A stretch of DNA of 64,000 bases from Corallococcus coralloides DSM 2259 (GTDB taxonomy: Bacteria; Myxococcota; Myxococcia; Myxococcales; Myxococcaceae), in NCBI RefSeq assembly GCF_000255295.1, contig NC_017030.1, positions 4,712,001 to 4,776,000 on the forward strand, read 5' to 3'. The notes under the pieces were generated by a model. It saw only the letters and a list, made by a program, of their open reading frames with translations, searched no databases and was not told the DNA's origin. Positions 1-10,730 of the stretch are shown here, piece by piece. Numbering within the stretch: position 1 is the stretch's first letter; each line of letters begins with the position of its first letter. The position numbers and the translations under genes were made by a program.

Positions 1-924
1 CTCCGGCCGGCCCGCCTTCTCCAGGGCGATGACCTCCGCCAGCCGCTGCCGCTCCTGCGGTGTCAGCGAATGGGGCGTGCCCTCCGGCCCCAGCACGACG
101 CTCGAAGCGCGCACCCGCTCCGTCCATTCGAGGAGGAAGTCCCGCTCGGGCCCTTCCCAGGCCGGGCCCGTCATGGCCTCCACCGCCACACGCAGCTCGC
201 GGGCCCAGGCTTTCTGCGCCTCCAGCTCCACACGCGCCCCGGGCAGGTGCCTCAGCCCCGCGCCCAGCAGCGCGAGCGTCCGCGCATCGAACCCCGTCTG
301 GCCCGCGTCGTACTTTGGCGACATCCATCCCCGCCCGTCGCGCACATGCGGCGCACCCAGGGTGTGGGCCCACTCGTGCAGCAGGACCGCCACCTCCAGC
401 CGCTGCCGCGCCTCCACCGGAAGCTCTCCGCCCAGGCCGCGCAACACGCAGTGCCGCCCCAGCACGCGCGCGAAGCCCAGCTCGTGCTGCGCGCCGCTGA
501 AGGTCGCCGGCGCCGCCACCAGGCCCACGACGAGGTCCACGTCCTCGCCCGCGTCCACTTCCTCCAGCGCGTCCAGCACCGGCTCCAGCGGACCGTCCGA
601 GCCGCGCCGATCCCACGCCCGCGCGGACTCCAGCTCGAACGTGATGCCCAGGGGACCGCGCACCGACTCGCTCGCGCGCTGGAGCCAGCCGGCAACGCCT
701 CGCTCCCAATGGAGCCCCCGCGCGCGGTGGTCCACGTCCGCGTACACGCGCACCCGCAACACCTTCGCCGTAGGGGCAGGGGAGGAAACCGCTGACAGGG
801 AGGTGCTCGCACGCGCGTTGTCACGCGACTGCGACGGAGCGGCGCAGCGCAGCTCCAGGAATCCGGCGAGGAGGAGCAGGACCGCCCGGAACCAGCCTGG
901 CGTCCGCGGGGACCCGGGAATCAC
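1..924 (-). CDS. Secreted metzincin-like zinc metallopeptidase (3' end cut by window)
   Basis: Partial gene: the reading frame is open to base 1, so only the first 308 residues are visible. It starts at a GTG (922-924). A hydrophobic stretch at about residues 12-26 looks like a signal peptide, so the protein is probably exported. Residues 183-193 read HEWAHTLGAPH, which fits the metzincin zinc signature HExxHxxGxxH, and a Met follows at residue 201 (GWMSP), as a Met-turn would. The region between the signal peptide and the zinc site has no domain I recognise. The start is not firm because no strong ribosome binding site precedes it. The gene is separated from its minus-strand upstream neighbour by about 100 bases. 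The substrate is unknown. Confidence 0.75.
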   Translation of the reverse strand, partial: MIPGSPRTPGWFRAVLLLLAGFLELRCAAPSQSRDNARASTSLSAVSSPAPTAKVLRVRVYADVDHRARGLHWERGVAGWLQRASESVRGPLGITFELESARAWDRRGSDGPLEPVLDALEEVDAGEDVDLVVGLVAAPATFSGAQHELGFARVLGRHCVLRGLGGELPVEARQRLEVAVLLHEWAHTLGAPHVRDGRGWMSPKYDAGQTGFDARTLALLGAGLRHLPGARVELEAQKAWARELRVAVEAMTGPAWEGPERDFLLEWTERVRASSVVLGPEGTPHSLTPQERQRLAEVIALEKAGRPE

Positions 925-1030
925 GGACAGGACCTGGCAGGTAGTGGGGAACAGTGCCCGCGAACGGGCAGGGGAGGCGGTGGGCCTCTACCGGAAGGAG
1001 GCTGCCACCGCCATCACCCGGGGACGGACC

Positions 1031-1444
1031 TCAGGCCGCGGCGTCCTCTTCCTTCGAGGGCTCCGTGGCGTTCGTGATCCAGTCGATCGCCTTGTGCTCC
1101 CAATCCGAGTCCTTCGACGCGTCGATGTAGCGCTCCCACTCGTACACGCCGCTCTGCTTGGCCATGCGCACCATCATCAGGCGGGCCACGGTGCTGTCGA
1201 GCACCACCGCCGAGCGCACCATGCCGTTCTGCCGGAGCCAGCCCATCGCCTGCTTGATGATCTCCTGGGTCTCCGGCGGGTTCGCCTTCTGGCCGCGGAT
1301 GTCCACCATCAGGCCAAAGGGCCGCCCGCGCTTGATCGCCACCTTGGCGCGAAGGTCCTCGAACCAGGCCTTGGCCTCGGCAGGGGTGATGTAGCCCGGC
1401 GCATTGAGCCGGAAGCCGTACTCCGTCCTCAGATTCTCAGCCAT
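1031..1444 (-). CDS. SpoIIAA-like (STAS-fold) small protein
   Basis: A 137-residue soluble protein without signal peptide or membrane segment. The pattern resembles SpoIIAA-like proteins: a strand ending in GLMVDIRG (about residues 43-50), a helix (ETQEIIKQAMGWL), then a hydrophobic strand with an Asp-Ser pair (RSAVVLDS) and a C-terminal YIDA/WI element. Such proteins are small STAS-related folds of mostly unknown role. The ATG at 1444 was chosen because GGGGG lies 6-10 bases upstream; an upstream in-frame ATG at 1537 would add 31 poorly conserved-looking residues. It stands alone, divergent from the ThDP enzyme gene. The family assignment rests on pattern only. Confidence 0.7.
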   Translation of the reverse strand: MAENLRTEYGFRLNAPGYITPAEAKAWFEDLRAKVAIKRGRPFGLMVDIRGQKANPPETQEIIKQAMGWLRQNGMVRSAVVLDSTVARLMMVRMAKQSGVYEWERYIDASKDSDWEHKAIDWITNATEPSKEEDAAA

Positions 1445-1841
1445 GACAACCCCCACGTTGATTATGTGGTGCTCGTGCCATTCCCGTGTGACTCCGGCTG
1501 GATGGCAGCGCGCCCACGAGCCTACTCCAGTCAGCACGGGAGTGGATCCACTCCTGCTGCACCTGCGTACGCGCGCGAACCACGTCCTCTCCGTGAAGAT
1601 AGAGACGTCCCCCCGTAAACGTGGTACTCGTCACGAAGTGTGAGAATCCAGCGTCAGGCGAACTTTCCGCTATTTTTACTTCACACTCGCTCGCTTCTCC
1701 GCTATTAAGCGGATGCAGTTTTTCAGCACCCCCGCAACACTGTCACACGCATCGAGGTCCCCCCGGACTCGGTGGCAGCGAGTCGACGCGGTAGGCAGCG
1801 TCGAACCTCACGGGTTCCGGGGCCTTGGAGACCGTCCCTCA
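1445..1841. other. 397-base divergent intergenic region with AT-rich leader hairpin
   Basis: No gene seen. The stretch 1660-1725 is clearly AT-richer than its surroundings. It holds two copies of CCGCTATT (1667-1674 and 1699-1706). The second is part of an inverted repeat, TCCGCT (1698-1703) and AGCGGA (1708-1713) with a 4-base loop, followed four bases later by GTTTTTC. This has the shape of a weak intrinsic terminator or attenuator pointing toward the ThDP enzyme gene. Promoters for both flanking genes must lie here, but I cannot name their boxes. Confidence 0.4.
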
Positions 1842-3758
1842 ATGTCCAACTCCTCGCTCGCTGAGCTCCAGGCCATCACGTCGAACACCCTGCGGAACGA
1901 GGTGCCCGTCGAGGCCCTCCGGCACGAGACGCCGGCCCCGGGGAAGACGAACGTGATGGAGGCGCGTCACGGCGATCCGATCCCGATGTACGGGGACGTG
2001 AACGCGCGGGGCTTCAAGACGGTGGAGGACATCACGGTCGCGGACTGCGTGATCGCGCACCTGGAGGCGGAAGAGGTGGACGCGGTGTTCGGCGTCCCGG
2101 GCGGCAACATCGCCCCGTTCCAGCAGGCGCTGCGCAAGCACAAGTCCATGCGCTTCATCATCGCGTCGCACGAGGGTGGCGCGGCGTTCATGGCGGACGG
2201 CTACGCGCGCGCCACCGGCAAGCTGGGCGTGTGCATGGTGACGGCGGGCCCGGGTGCCACCAACGCGCTGACGGGCGTGGCCTCCGCGCACCTGGACGGC
2301 GTGCCCCTGCTGGCCATCAGCGGCAACATCGCCACGGACCGCGTGGGCCTGATGGCCATCCAGGAGAGCAGCAGCACCCACGGCGTGAACACGGTGGAGA
2401 TGTTCCGCCAGGCGTGCGCCAGCTCCACGGGCGTGCCGGACGCGCAGAGCTTCCAGCGGCTGCTGGCGCGCTCGATGCGCACCGCGCAGGGCCTGCCCGG
2501 CGGCGCCGCGCACCTGAGCGTGCCGGCCAACATCGCGCGCCAGCCCATCCACCGCGCTTCGGTTCCCACCACGCGCGGCGCCTTCCGCGCGCGTCCGGCG
2601 ACCGCGCCCTTCGAGGACCTGCGCGCCGCCTTCACGCTGCTGCGCACCGCGCGCCGCCCGCTCATCTTCCTGGGCGCGGGCGCGCGTGAGGCGATGGCGG
2701 AGCACGCCGAGACGTTCACCGCGTTCGTCACCCAGCACGGCATCCCGGTGGCCACCAGCATGCGCGGCAAGGGGCTGTTCTCCGAGCGCGAGGCGCTGTC
2801 GCTGGGCGTGCTGGGCCTGGCCGGCAGCAAGCGCGCCGAGGCGTACCTGCGCGACGGCGTGGACGTGATGCTCGTCCTGGGCAGCCGCCTGGGTGAGTGG
2901 GCCTCCCGCAGCTTCCACCGCTACTTCCAGGCCATCCACCACGTCATCCAGGTGGACGTGAACGCCTCCAACATCGGCCAGTTCCTGCCGGTGCGGCTGC
3001 CCATCGTGGCGGACGTGGGCTCGGTGATGACGGGCCTGGCGGAGCTGGGCCAGATGATTGGCCCGTCCAGCGGCGCGCGCGTGCAGGAGCGCTGGGCGCA
3101 GGTGATGGCGCTGACGGAGCCCGCGCCCGTCGTCCGCACCCCGCAGGACCGGGACTCGGTGAAGCCGCAGGACCTGATGGCGGAGCTCGACAAGCACCTG
3201 AGCCCGGACATGGACCTGTACATCGACATGGGCAACTGCACGGGTTGGACGTCGCACCTGCTGCACATCACGCCCCCCGCGCGCATCTTCTACCCGTGCG
3301 GCCTGTCGTCCATGGGCTGGTCCTGCGGCGCCGTCATCGGCGGCAAGGTGGGCCGGCCGGACCGCTCCGCGGTGGCCATCGTCGGCGACGGCGCGTTCCT
3401 GATGAACGGCACGGAGATGATCACCGCGTCGCGCTACCGCGTGGGCACGGTGACCATCGTCCTCAACGACAACTTCCTGGGCATGGTGAACCACGGCGAG
3501 CACGTGCAGGACCGCACCGTGCCGCTGGAGGATGACTACTACGGCCTGGGCAACCCGGACCTGAAGGCCTTCTCCGAGTCGCTGGGCGCGCGCGCCTACA
3601 CGGTGAACGGCCCCGGCCAGCTGGACGCGCTGCTGCCGGAAGTGCTGCGCCGCGCGAACGAGACCGGCCAGCCGCAGGTCATCGTCGCGCACATCGACTA
3701 CCGCGAGGTTCCGCCGTACGGCGACCGCTTCGCCGCGGTGGCGTCGGACGGGAAGTAG
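1842..3758 (+). CDS. Thiamine-diphosphate-dependent enzyme, acetolactate synthase-like
   Basis: A 638-residue member of the acetolactate synthase/pyruvate decarboxylase family, which uses ThDP to decarboxylate 2-oxo acids and join the resulting acyl anion to an acceptor. The catalytic Glu of the family is E111 in SHEGGAAFMADGYAR. The ThDP/Mg motif is GDG (515-517) followed by N542. The first 60 or so residues precede the conserved domain and look disordered. The ATG at 1842 is preceded by GGAG at about 11 bases; an ATG at 1713 overlaps a leader hairpin and was not chosen. The stop is 4 bases before a FabH-like gene, so the two are almost surely co-transcribed. That pairing argues against branched-chain amino acid synthesis and for acyloin or 2-hydroxy-3-oxo product formation; this is inference. 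Confidence 0.85.
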   Translation: MSNSSLAELQAITSNTLRNEVPVEALRHETPAPGKTNVMEARHGDPIPMYGDVNARGFKTVEDITVADCVIAHLEAEEVDAVFGVPGGNIAPFQQALRKHKSMRFIIASHEGGAAFMADGYARATGKLGVCMVTAGPGATNALTGVASAHLDGVPLLAISGNIATDRVGLMAIQESSSTHGVNTVEMFRQACASSTGVPDAQSFQRLLARSMRTAQGLPGGAAHLSVPANIARQPIHRASVPTTRGAFRARPATAPFEDLRAAFTLLRTARRPLIFLGAGAREAMAEHAETFTAFVTQHGIPVATSMRGKGLFSEREALSLGVLGLAGSKRAEAYLRDGVDVMLVLGSRLGEWASRSFHRYFQAIHHVIQVDVNASNIGQFLPVRLPIVADVGSVMTGLAELGQMIGPSSGARVQERWAQVMALTEPAPVVRTPQDRDSVKPQDLMAELDKHLSPDMDLYIDMGNCTGWTSHLLHITPPARIFYPCGLSSMGWSCGAVIGGKVGRPDRSAVAIVGDGAFLMNGTEMITASRYRVGTVTIVLNDNFLGMVNHGEHVQDRTVPLEDDYYGLGNPDLKAFSESLGARAYTVNGPGQLDALLPEVLRRANETGQPQVIVAHIDYREVPPYGDRFAAVASDGK

Positions 3759-3762
3759 CACC

Positions 3763-4728
3763 ATGTCGGCCGCGACCTTCGCGCTCCTGGGAGTCGGCGC
3801 CGCTGTCCCGGAGCAGGTTCGCGGTAACGACGACCCGCTGTTCGAGCCCCTGCGCCGCGCCGCGGGAAGCGGTGGGGAGCACGCGCTCTTCTACGGCAAC
3901 CGCGAGCGCCGGGTGCTGGGCCCGGGCGAGTCCCTGGCTGCGCTCACCGCGAAGGCGGGCGCCGCCGCGCTCCAGGACGCGGGGCTGACGGCGGCGGACG
4001 TGGAGCGGCTGTACGGCTACGTGTCGGTGTCGGAGTTCATCGCGCCGAACGAGCTGTACGCGGTGCACCGGGAGCTGGGCCTGTCACAGGGCGCGCTGGT
4101 GGTGCCGGTGAACGCGGACTTCGCCAACTTCCTGATGGGCGTGGTGCTGGCCTGGGAGGCCCTGCGCGCGGGCAGCATCCGGCACGCGCTGGTGGCGGTG
4201 GGCTCCGCGTGGACCCGCAACGTGGACTACACGCAGGGCCATGCCATTGGCATTGGCGACGGGGCGGGCGCGGTGGTGGTGGGGGCGGGTGAAGGGCTCA
4301 CGCTGGTGGACTGGGGCGCGGACACCTTCAGCGACGAATACGGCGCGATGATGATGGGCTCGCGGCCGGAGTCCGGCCTCGCGTACCCGACCTATGGCAT
4401 CGCCCCCGCGGCGGGCGTGAAGGCGTTCCTGAACTCGGGGATGAACGGGCCGCCCCGGCTGGTGGAGCGGCTGCTCACGAAGCACGGTGTGGCGCGCGAG
4501 GACGTGACGCTCATCTCCCACCAGGCCACGCGCAAGCTGATGGACCACTGGGCGCAGGAGATCCGCCCGCGCGAGTACCTGGACACCTTCGAGCAGTACG
4601 GGAACATGGTGCACGCGTCCATGCCGGTGACGCTGGCCCGGTTCCGCCGCGAGCTGCGCACGAAGTACCTGGTGATGGTCGGCCTGGGCATTGGCGCGCA
4701 CCAGATGGCGTTGCTGGTGCGCGTCTAG
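3763..4728 (+). CDS. FabH-like (ketoacyl-ACP synthase III family) protein lacking the catalytic Cys
   Basis: A 321-residue thiolase-fold protein of KAS III type. The catalytic His (H253 in SHQATRK) and Asn (N281 in YGNMVHAS) of the FabH Cys-His-Asn triad are present. The segment that normally carries the nucleophile (NAACAGF in typical FabH) reads NADFANF, so Phe120 (codon 4120-4122) replaces Cys. It therefore cannot form the usual acyl-enzyme. In the PqsB/PqsC pair one subunit also lacks the Cys, so this may be a partner subunit, a decarboxylase or an acyl-binding protein. The gene follows the ThDP enzyme by 4 bases. Function unknown beyond the family. Confidence 0.8.
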   Translation: MSAATFALLGVGAAVPEQVRGNDDPLFEPLRRAAGSGGEHALFYGNRERRVLGPGESLAALTAKAGAAALQDAGLTAADVERLYGYVSVSEFIAPNELYAVHRELGLSQGALVVPVNADFANFLMGVVLAWEALRAGSIRHALVAVGSAWTRNVDYTQGHAIGIGDGAGAVVVGAGEGLTLVDWGADTFSDEYGAMMMGSRPESGLAYPTYGIAPAAGVKAFLNSGMNGPPRLVERLLTKHGVAREDVTLISHQATRKLMDHWAQEIRPREYLDTFEQYGNMVHASMPVTLARFRRELRTKYLVMVGLGIGAHQMALLVRV

Positions 4729-4740
4729 CGGGACTGCCCG

Positions 4741-5565
4741 CTACTGATCGTCGCAGGGCGTGCCCAGCCGGATGCCCGTGTAGACGCCCAGCTCGTTGTA
4801 GATGAGGGGCAGGTTCTGCTCCACGGGGACGTTGCGCAGCTCCACCTCCTTGCGCGCCTTCTCGATCCAGATGGGCTTCTGCGCGCGGTCGATGACGAGC
4901 CGCAGCTGGCCCTTCTTGGTGGTGAAGATCTCGCCTTCGGAGTCCGCGACCACGTTGGTCATCTTCTGCGGCTTGAGGTCGCCGCGGGGCCCGATGAACA
5001 CGCGGAAGTTGCGGGACTCCGCGGGCGTGAAGCCCTTGTCCACGTAGTAGTACGTGCCCTCCGAGTCGCGCAGGAGCGCGTGGGGCGCGAACTTCTGCGG
5101 GTTGGGCACGTAGGTGGCCTTGCGCAGCAGCTCCCGCGCCTGGGTGCTGGGGAGCATCTCCAGCGTCACCTTGCGCTCGCCGCAGCGCAGGGAGCAGGTG
5201 CGCTCCTTCGTGTCCACGGACAGCTGCGAGTGCACGCGCAGGTCCACGCCGTCGTAGTCGGCGGTGCCGTTGGGGTTGAAGAAGCGCGGATCCAGGAAGG
5301 TGGTGGCGTTCAGGTTCCGGGAGCGGGGGCGCGGCACCACGACCAGGGACTTGCTGTCGCCGTAGTAGAGCTGGTCCTCCAACTCGTCCGTGTCCTCGCG
5401 GGGCACGGAGACGACGTAGTGGCCTTTGCCGTCGGTGCAGACGGCGGTGGCCTCCAGGAGCATGCGCTGGCCCAGGTTCTCCGCCTTGCCCCACGGCGGT
5501 TCGACGGCGGCGGCGGGACTGGCGGAAAGGAGCACGGCCACGGGAAGGATGCGTTGGAAGAGCAT
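4741..5565 (-). CDS. Secreted protein of unknown function
   Basis: A 274-residue protein with a clear N-terminal signal peptide (MLFQRILPVAVLLSASPAAA). The mature part is rich in beta-strand-like segments and contains four Cys (CTDG, CSLRCG, PCDD), which could form disulfides outside the cytoplasm. I recognise no known domain. The ATG at 5565 is only 11 bases after the upstream gene's stop, so the pair is translated from one mRNA. Both genes are secreted and similarly sized, which suggests they act together. They lie downstream of a transmembrane Ser/Thr kinase on the same strand. The frame continues open upstream into the neighbour, but that part reads as a shadow of it. Confidence 0.7.
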   Translation of the reverse strand: MLFQRILPVAVLLSASPAAAVEPPWGKAENLGQRMLLEATAVCTDGKGHYVVSVPREDTDELEDQLYYGDSKSLVVVPRPRSRNLNATTFLDPRFFNPNGTADYDGVDLRVHSQLSVDTKERTCSLRCGERKVTLEMLPSTQARELLRKATYVPNPQKFAPHALLRDSEGTYYYVDKGFTPAESRNFRVFIGPRGDLKPQKMTNVVADSEGEIFTTKKGQLRLVIDRAQKPIWIEKARKEVELRNVPVEQNLPLIYNELGVYTGIRLGTPCDDQ

Positions 5566-5576
5566 GGTGCGCGGGC

Positions 5577-6398
5577 CTAGAGGTGCTTCTTGAAGTAGCG
5601 GGTGGCGGCCTTCTCCTGCTGGCTCGCCTCCGGGGTGGTGGTCCACACGAAGCGGTCGCCCTGCAGCGCGGGCTCCAGCGTGGCGCCGAAGCGGCAGTCC
5701 ATCTGCTTCAGGCGGGCCTTCACGGTGGTGCGGGCCTCGTCGGAGACTTCGCACAGGGCCTTCAGCGCGGTGAGGGGAGAGGCGCAGTAGCGGGCGATCT
5801 TCTGGGACTTGAGGACGGGCTCGGGGATGGTGGTCCAGTCGATGGCGCCCGCCACGGAGGTGCCGCAGGTGGTGTTCAGCGCCTGGAGCGCTTCGGCGTA
5901 GGCGGTGTCGTGGATGGTTTCCTCCGCCTTGCGGTCGAAGGCCATCAGCTTCGCGAGCTGACCGCTCTGGGTCTGCTGCTGGTGCTGGGCGTAGACCTCC
6001 TCCGGCTTGAGCTTCTGGGAGCGCGCCTCGTCGTACTGGACGGCGATGCCGTTGCCGGGACCGCCGGGGAAGTGCAGCTCCGTGTTCTTCCCCACGGTGA
6101 TGAGCGGCGAGTAGTCCTTGCCGTGCCACTGGGTCGTGTAGTTGTGGCGCAGCGTGCTGGGGCTGCTCCAGTCCTTCAGGGTGTAGGGGAGGACCAGGTT
6201 GTCCAGCACGGAGCCCGTGCCCTGGATGCGCAGGAGGAACTTCTTCTGCTCACGGGGCGCGAGGGGAACGACGGAGACCAGTTCTCCCTGCGGGCCTACG
6301 AACACCTTGCCGGCTTCCACGGGAGCGGGCGGCGCGGCCCGGGCGGGCAGGGTGCCTAGAACGGTGGCCAGCACGGCCACGGCGACGATGCATTTCAT
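5577..6398 (-). CDS. Secreted protein of unknown function
   Basis: A 273-residue protein beginning with a signal peptide (MKCIVAVAVLATVLGTLPARA). The mature protein starts with a proline-rich segment, then a beta-rich part (VFVGPQGELVSVVPL), and ends in a helical half with paired Cys (CGTS, YCAS, CEVS, DCRF). No known family recognised. The ATG at 6398 is supported by GAGGGGGA upstream; an ATG at 6455 in the same frame would add 19 residues overlapping the end of the kinase gene and gives no signal peptide, so it was rejected. The kinase stop is 53 bases upstream, and the next secreted gene follows by 11 bases. Confidence 0.7.
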   Translation of the reverse strand: MKCIVAVAVLATVLGTLPARAAPPAPVEAGKVFVGPQGELVSVVPLAPREQKKFLLRIQGTGSVLDNLVLPYTLKDWSSPSTLRHNYTTQWHGKDYSPLITVGKNTELHFPGGPGNGIAVQYDEARSQKLKPEEVYAQHQQQTQSGQLAKLMAFDRKAEETIHDTAYAEALQALNTTCGTSVAGAIDWTTIPEPVLKSQKIARYCASPLTALKALCEVSDEARTTVKARLKQMDCRFGATLEPALQGDRFVWTTTPEASQQEKAATRYFKKHL

Positions 6399-6451
6399 GT
6401 TGGATGTATCCCCCTCACCCGTCCGTAGTTGCGTGGACGGGCGGTGTTCGC

Positions 6452-8566
<2,115 letters not shown>

Positions 8567-8690
8567 GGAAGAGGCGTGTCCTGATGACAAAGGGGTGCGA
8601 AGCACCACCGTGAAACAAGGCGCCACGCTACCACGCCCCATCCGCCAGGGAACGCGCCCAACCCCCGTCGCCATCCCCCGGACAGTCGAA

Positions 8691-8720
8691 CGCCCGGACC
8701 CTCGTGAGAGGACCCGGGCG
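8691..8720 (-). terminator. Hairpin downstream of rhlE
   Basis: Arms 8691-8703 and 8708-8720 form a 13-pair stem, with two G-U wobbles when read on the minus strand, and a 4-base loop. It begins 37 bases after the rhlE stop. There is no strong U-tract, so it may be a stability hairpin or a GC-rich terminator rather than a classic intrinsic one. Confidence 0.5.
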
Positions 8721-8756
8721 TCATGAACTCCATCCCTGCTTGGCCGGGACGGGGGC

Positions 8757-10211
8757 TCAGCCCCACTTCGACATCGTGCGCCGGGGCGGAGGCGAGCTCG
8801 GCCCCGCGGCAGGCGAAGCCACCGCCGGACGGGCCTGCTGCGGACGGCCCTGGCCACCACTCCGCGGCGCCTGGGCATTGCCGCCACCACTGGCCTGACG
8901 CGGCTGGCCCCCGTTCGGACGACCCTGACCGCCGCCACCACCGCCGCGGCGCTGCCCGCCACCCCGACGCTGGCCACCCCCGCCGCCACCGCCACCGCCA
9001 CGCGACTGGCCCCGGCCACCCCGGTTCATCGGAGGACGGCTCTCCTCCACGTCACCGGGAAGGGGAGGGGGCAGGTGCGAGCGGAACGCGGCGTCCGCCA
9101 CCACCGGCACGCTGCGGCGGATGGTGCGCTCGATGTCGCGCAGGTACGCGCGCTCCTCGGAGTCGCAGAAGGACACGGCCTGGCCGCTGGCGCCCGCGCG
9201 GCCCGTGCGGCCGATGCGGTGCACGTACTGCTCCGGCACGTTGGGCAGGTCGTAGTTGAACACGTGCGACAGCCCGTCGATGTCGATGCCGCGCGCCGCG
9301 ATGTCCGTGGCCACCAGCACCCGCAGGGTGCCAGCGCGGAACTCGTCCAGCGCGCGCTCGCGGGCGTTCTGGCTCTTGTTGCCGTGGATGGCGTCCGCGC
9401 GCACGCCCGCCGCCGTCAGCTGCTTGGCCACGCGGTTGGCGCCGTGCTTCGTGCGCGTGAAGACGAGCGCGCGCGGAATCGCCTTCGCGTCCTGGAGCAG
9501 GTGCGTGAGCAGCGCGCGCTTCTCCTCGCGCTCCACGAAGTAGACCTGCTGGCTCACCGTGTCCGCGGTGCTGGACGCGGGCGACACCTCCACCCGCACC
9601 GGCTCCTTCAGGATGTTGCGCGCCAGGTCCATGATGTCCGGCGGCAGCGTCGCGCTGAAGAACAGCGTCTGGCGCACCGGCGGCAGCACCTTGATGACCC
9701 GCCGCACGTCGTGGATGAACCCCATGTCCAGCATGCGGTCCGCCTCATCCAGCACGAACACTTCCAGCGCGCGCAGGGTCACGAACCCCTGGTCGATGAG
9801 ATCCAGCAGGCGCCCCGGCGTCGCCACCAGGATGTCCACGCCCTGGCGCAGCGCCTGGACCTGCGGATTCTGGCCCACGCCGCCGAACACCACCGCGTGG
9901 CGCAGGGGCAGGTTCTTGCCGTAGGTGGCGAAGCTGTCACTCACCTGGCTGGCCAGCTCGCGCGTGGGCGTCAGCACCAGGCAGCGCACCGGACGCGCGC
10001 CGCCCGCGGGCGCCTTCGCCGACAGCCGCTGGAGGATGGGCAGCGCGAACGCCGCCGTCTTGCCCGTGCCCGTCTGGGCCACGCCCAGCACGTCCTTGCC
10101 CGCCAGGGCATGGGGAATCGCCTTCGCCTGGATGGGCGTCGGCGTGGTGTAGCCCTCCGCCTTGACGGCCTTGAGGAGCGAATCGGTCAACTGCAGTTCG
10201 TCGAAAGTCAT
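8757..10211 (-). CDS. rhlE: DEAD-box ATP-dependent RNA helicase, RhlE type
   Basis: 484 residues. The two RecA-like domains carry AQTGTGKT (45-52), PTREL, TPGR, DEAD (155-158), SAT, then the C-terminal [10 protein letters not shown] and [10 protein letters not shown] motifs. The FDELQL start with a Q motif (TPTPIQ) and the length match RhlE-type helicases, which unwind short RNA duplexes in ribosome assembly and RNA turnover. The last 100 residues are a basic Gly/Arg-rich tail with RGGGGG runs, a common RNA-binding feature. ATG 10211 gives the usual family N-terminus; the next in-frame ATG upstream (10250) only adds unrelated residues. The leader contains strong hairpins, hinting at post-transcriptional control. 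Confidence 0.92.
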   Translation of the reverse strand: MTFDELQLTDSLLKAVKAEGYTTPTPIQAKAIPHALAGKDVLGVAQTGTGKTAAFALPILQRLSAKAPAGGARPVRCLVLTPTRELASQVSDSFATYGKNLPLRHAVVFGGVGQNPQVQALRQGVDILVATPGRLLDLIDQGFVTLRALEVFVLDEADRMLDMGFIHDVRRVIKVLPPVRQTLFFSATLPPDIMDLARNILKEPVRVEVSPASSTADTVSQQVYFVEREEKRALLTHLLQDAKAIPRALVFTRTKHGANRVAKQLTAAGVRADAIHGNKSQNARERALDEFRAGTLRVLVATDIAARGIDIDGLSHVFNYDLPNVPEQYVHRIGRTGRAGASGQAVSFCDSEERAYLRDIERTIRRSVPVVADAAFRSHLPPPLPGDVEESRPPMNRGGRGQSRGGGGGGGGGQRRGGGQRRGGGGGGQGRPNGGQPRQASGGGNAQAPRSGGQGRPQQARPAVASPAAGPSSPPPRRTMSKWG

Positions 10212-10730
10212 GAAATCCCGAATAAGGAGGGTCGGCGCACTCCCCCTCAAGCGGGGGACCGACCGCGCAGCGCGCCCTCCCGCGGTATTGCGGGGGCGCC
10301 TTGCGGTACGCGGTCAGGCCAATCAATGGCCCGAGGCACCTGCGAACGTCTTGGAACCCCTGTGCGTCCGGAACGATTCCCGGTGCCGCCCAGGGCCTGG
10401 CCACACTGCCTGCAACGGGCGGCAATGTCCCGGGAAATCCTCCCCGCCCGCCTGCCCACGGCCGCTGTGGAGATTTCGGACAGGGCTGTTGGCCGCCTGT
10501 CCCCATCGTCCACAACTCCCCAATCCAGGCGCCGACGGGCCCCTCTCTCGGCCCCCTCTCAAGCCGCCGGAATCATTGGAGTCCAAAGGAACTGCCATGG
10601 CCCATCCGTGGGCAGACCCTTGGAATGATTGGGAAATCCCCCAGCACCTGCCGCTTGGCATGACCATTGCTAGCCTTTGCCGCGTCGCGCCGTACTGGCG
10701 CGGGCGGTGGACCCTGGTGAGGAGCGGGAC
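10212..10730. other. 519-base divergent intergenic region: structured rhlE leader and opg promoter
   Basis: No gene seen. On the rhlE side, 10231-10263 can fold with an outer GTCGG/CCGAC pair and an inner CCCCC/GGGGG stem. A second hairpin spans about 10272-10300 (GCGCC..CCCGC against GCGGG..GGCGC). Both would lie in the rhlE 5' untranslated region. On the other side a sigma-54 promoter sits at 10656-10671. Nothing recognisable was found between about 10310 and 10650; sigma-54 activator sites may lie there. Confidence 0.5.
10656..10671 (+). promoter_or_regulatory. Sigma-54 promoter for the opg operon
   Basis: TGGCATGACCATTGCT matches the sigma-54 consensus TGGCACG-RNNN-TTGCW at every defined position but one (T for C at position 6), with the required spacing between the -24 GG and -12 GC. 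Transcription would start near 10682, about 50 bases before the opgG start codon. Confidence 0.75.

Noticed and set aside
29-1618. Long plus-strand frames at the left edge
   Set aside because: Ser/Arg-rich shadow of the metallopeptidase and SpoIIAA-like genes, which have real motifs on the minus strand.
1839-3764. A 641-codon minus-strand frame opposite the ThDP enzyme
   Set aside because: Extreme His/Arg content and no recognisable fold; the plus strand encodes a clear enzyme.
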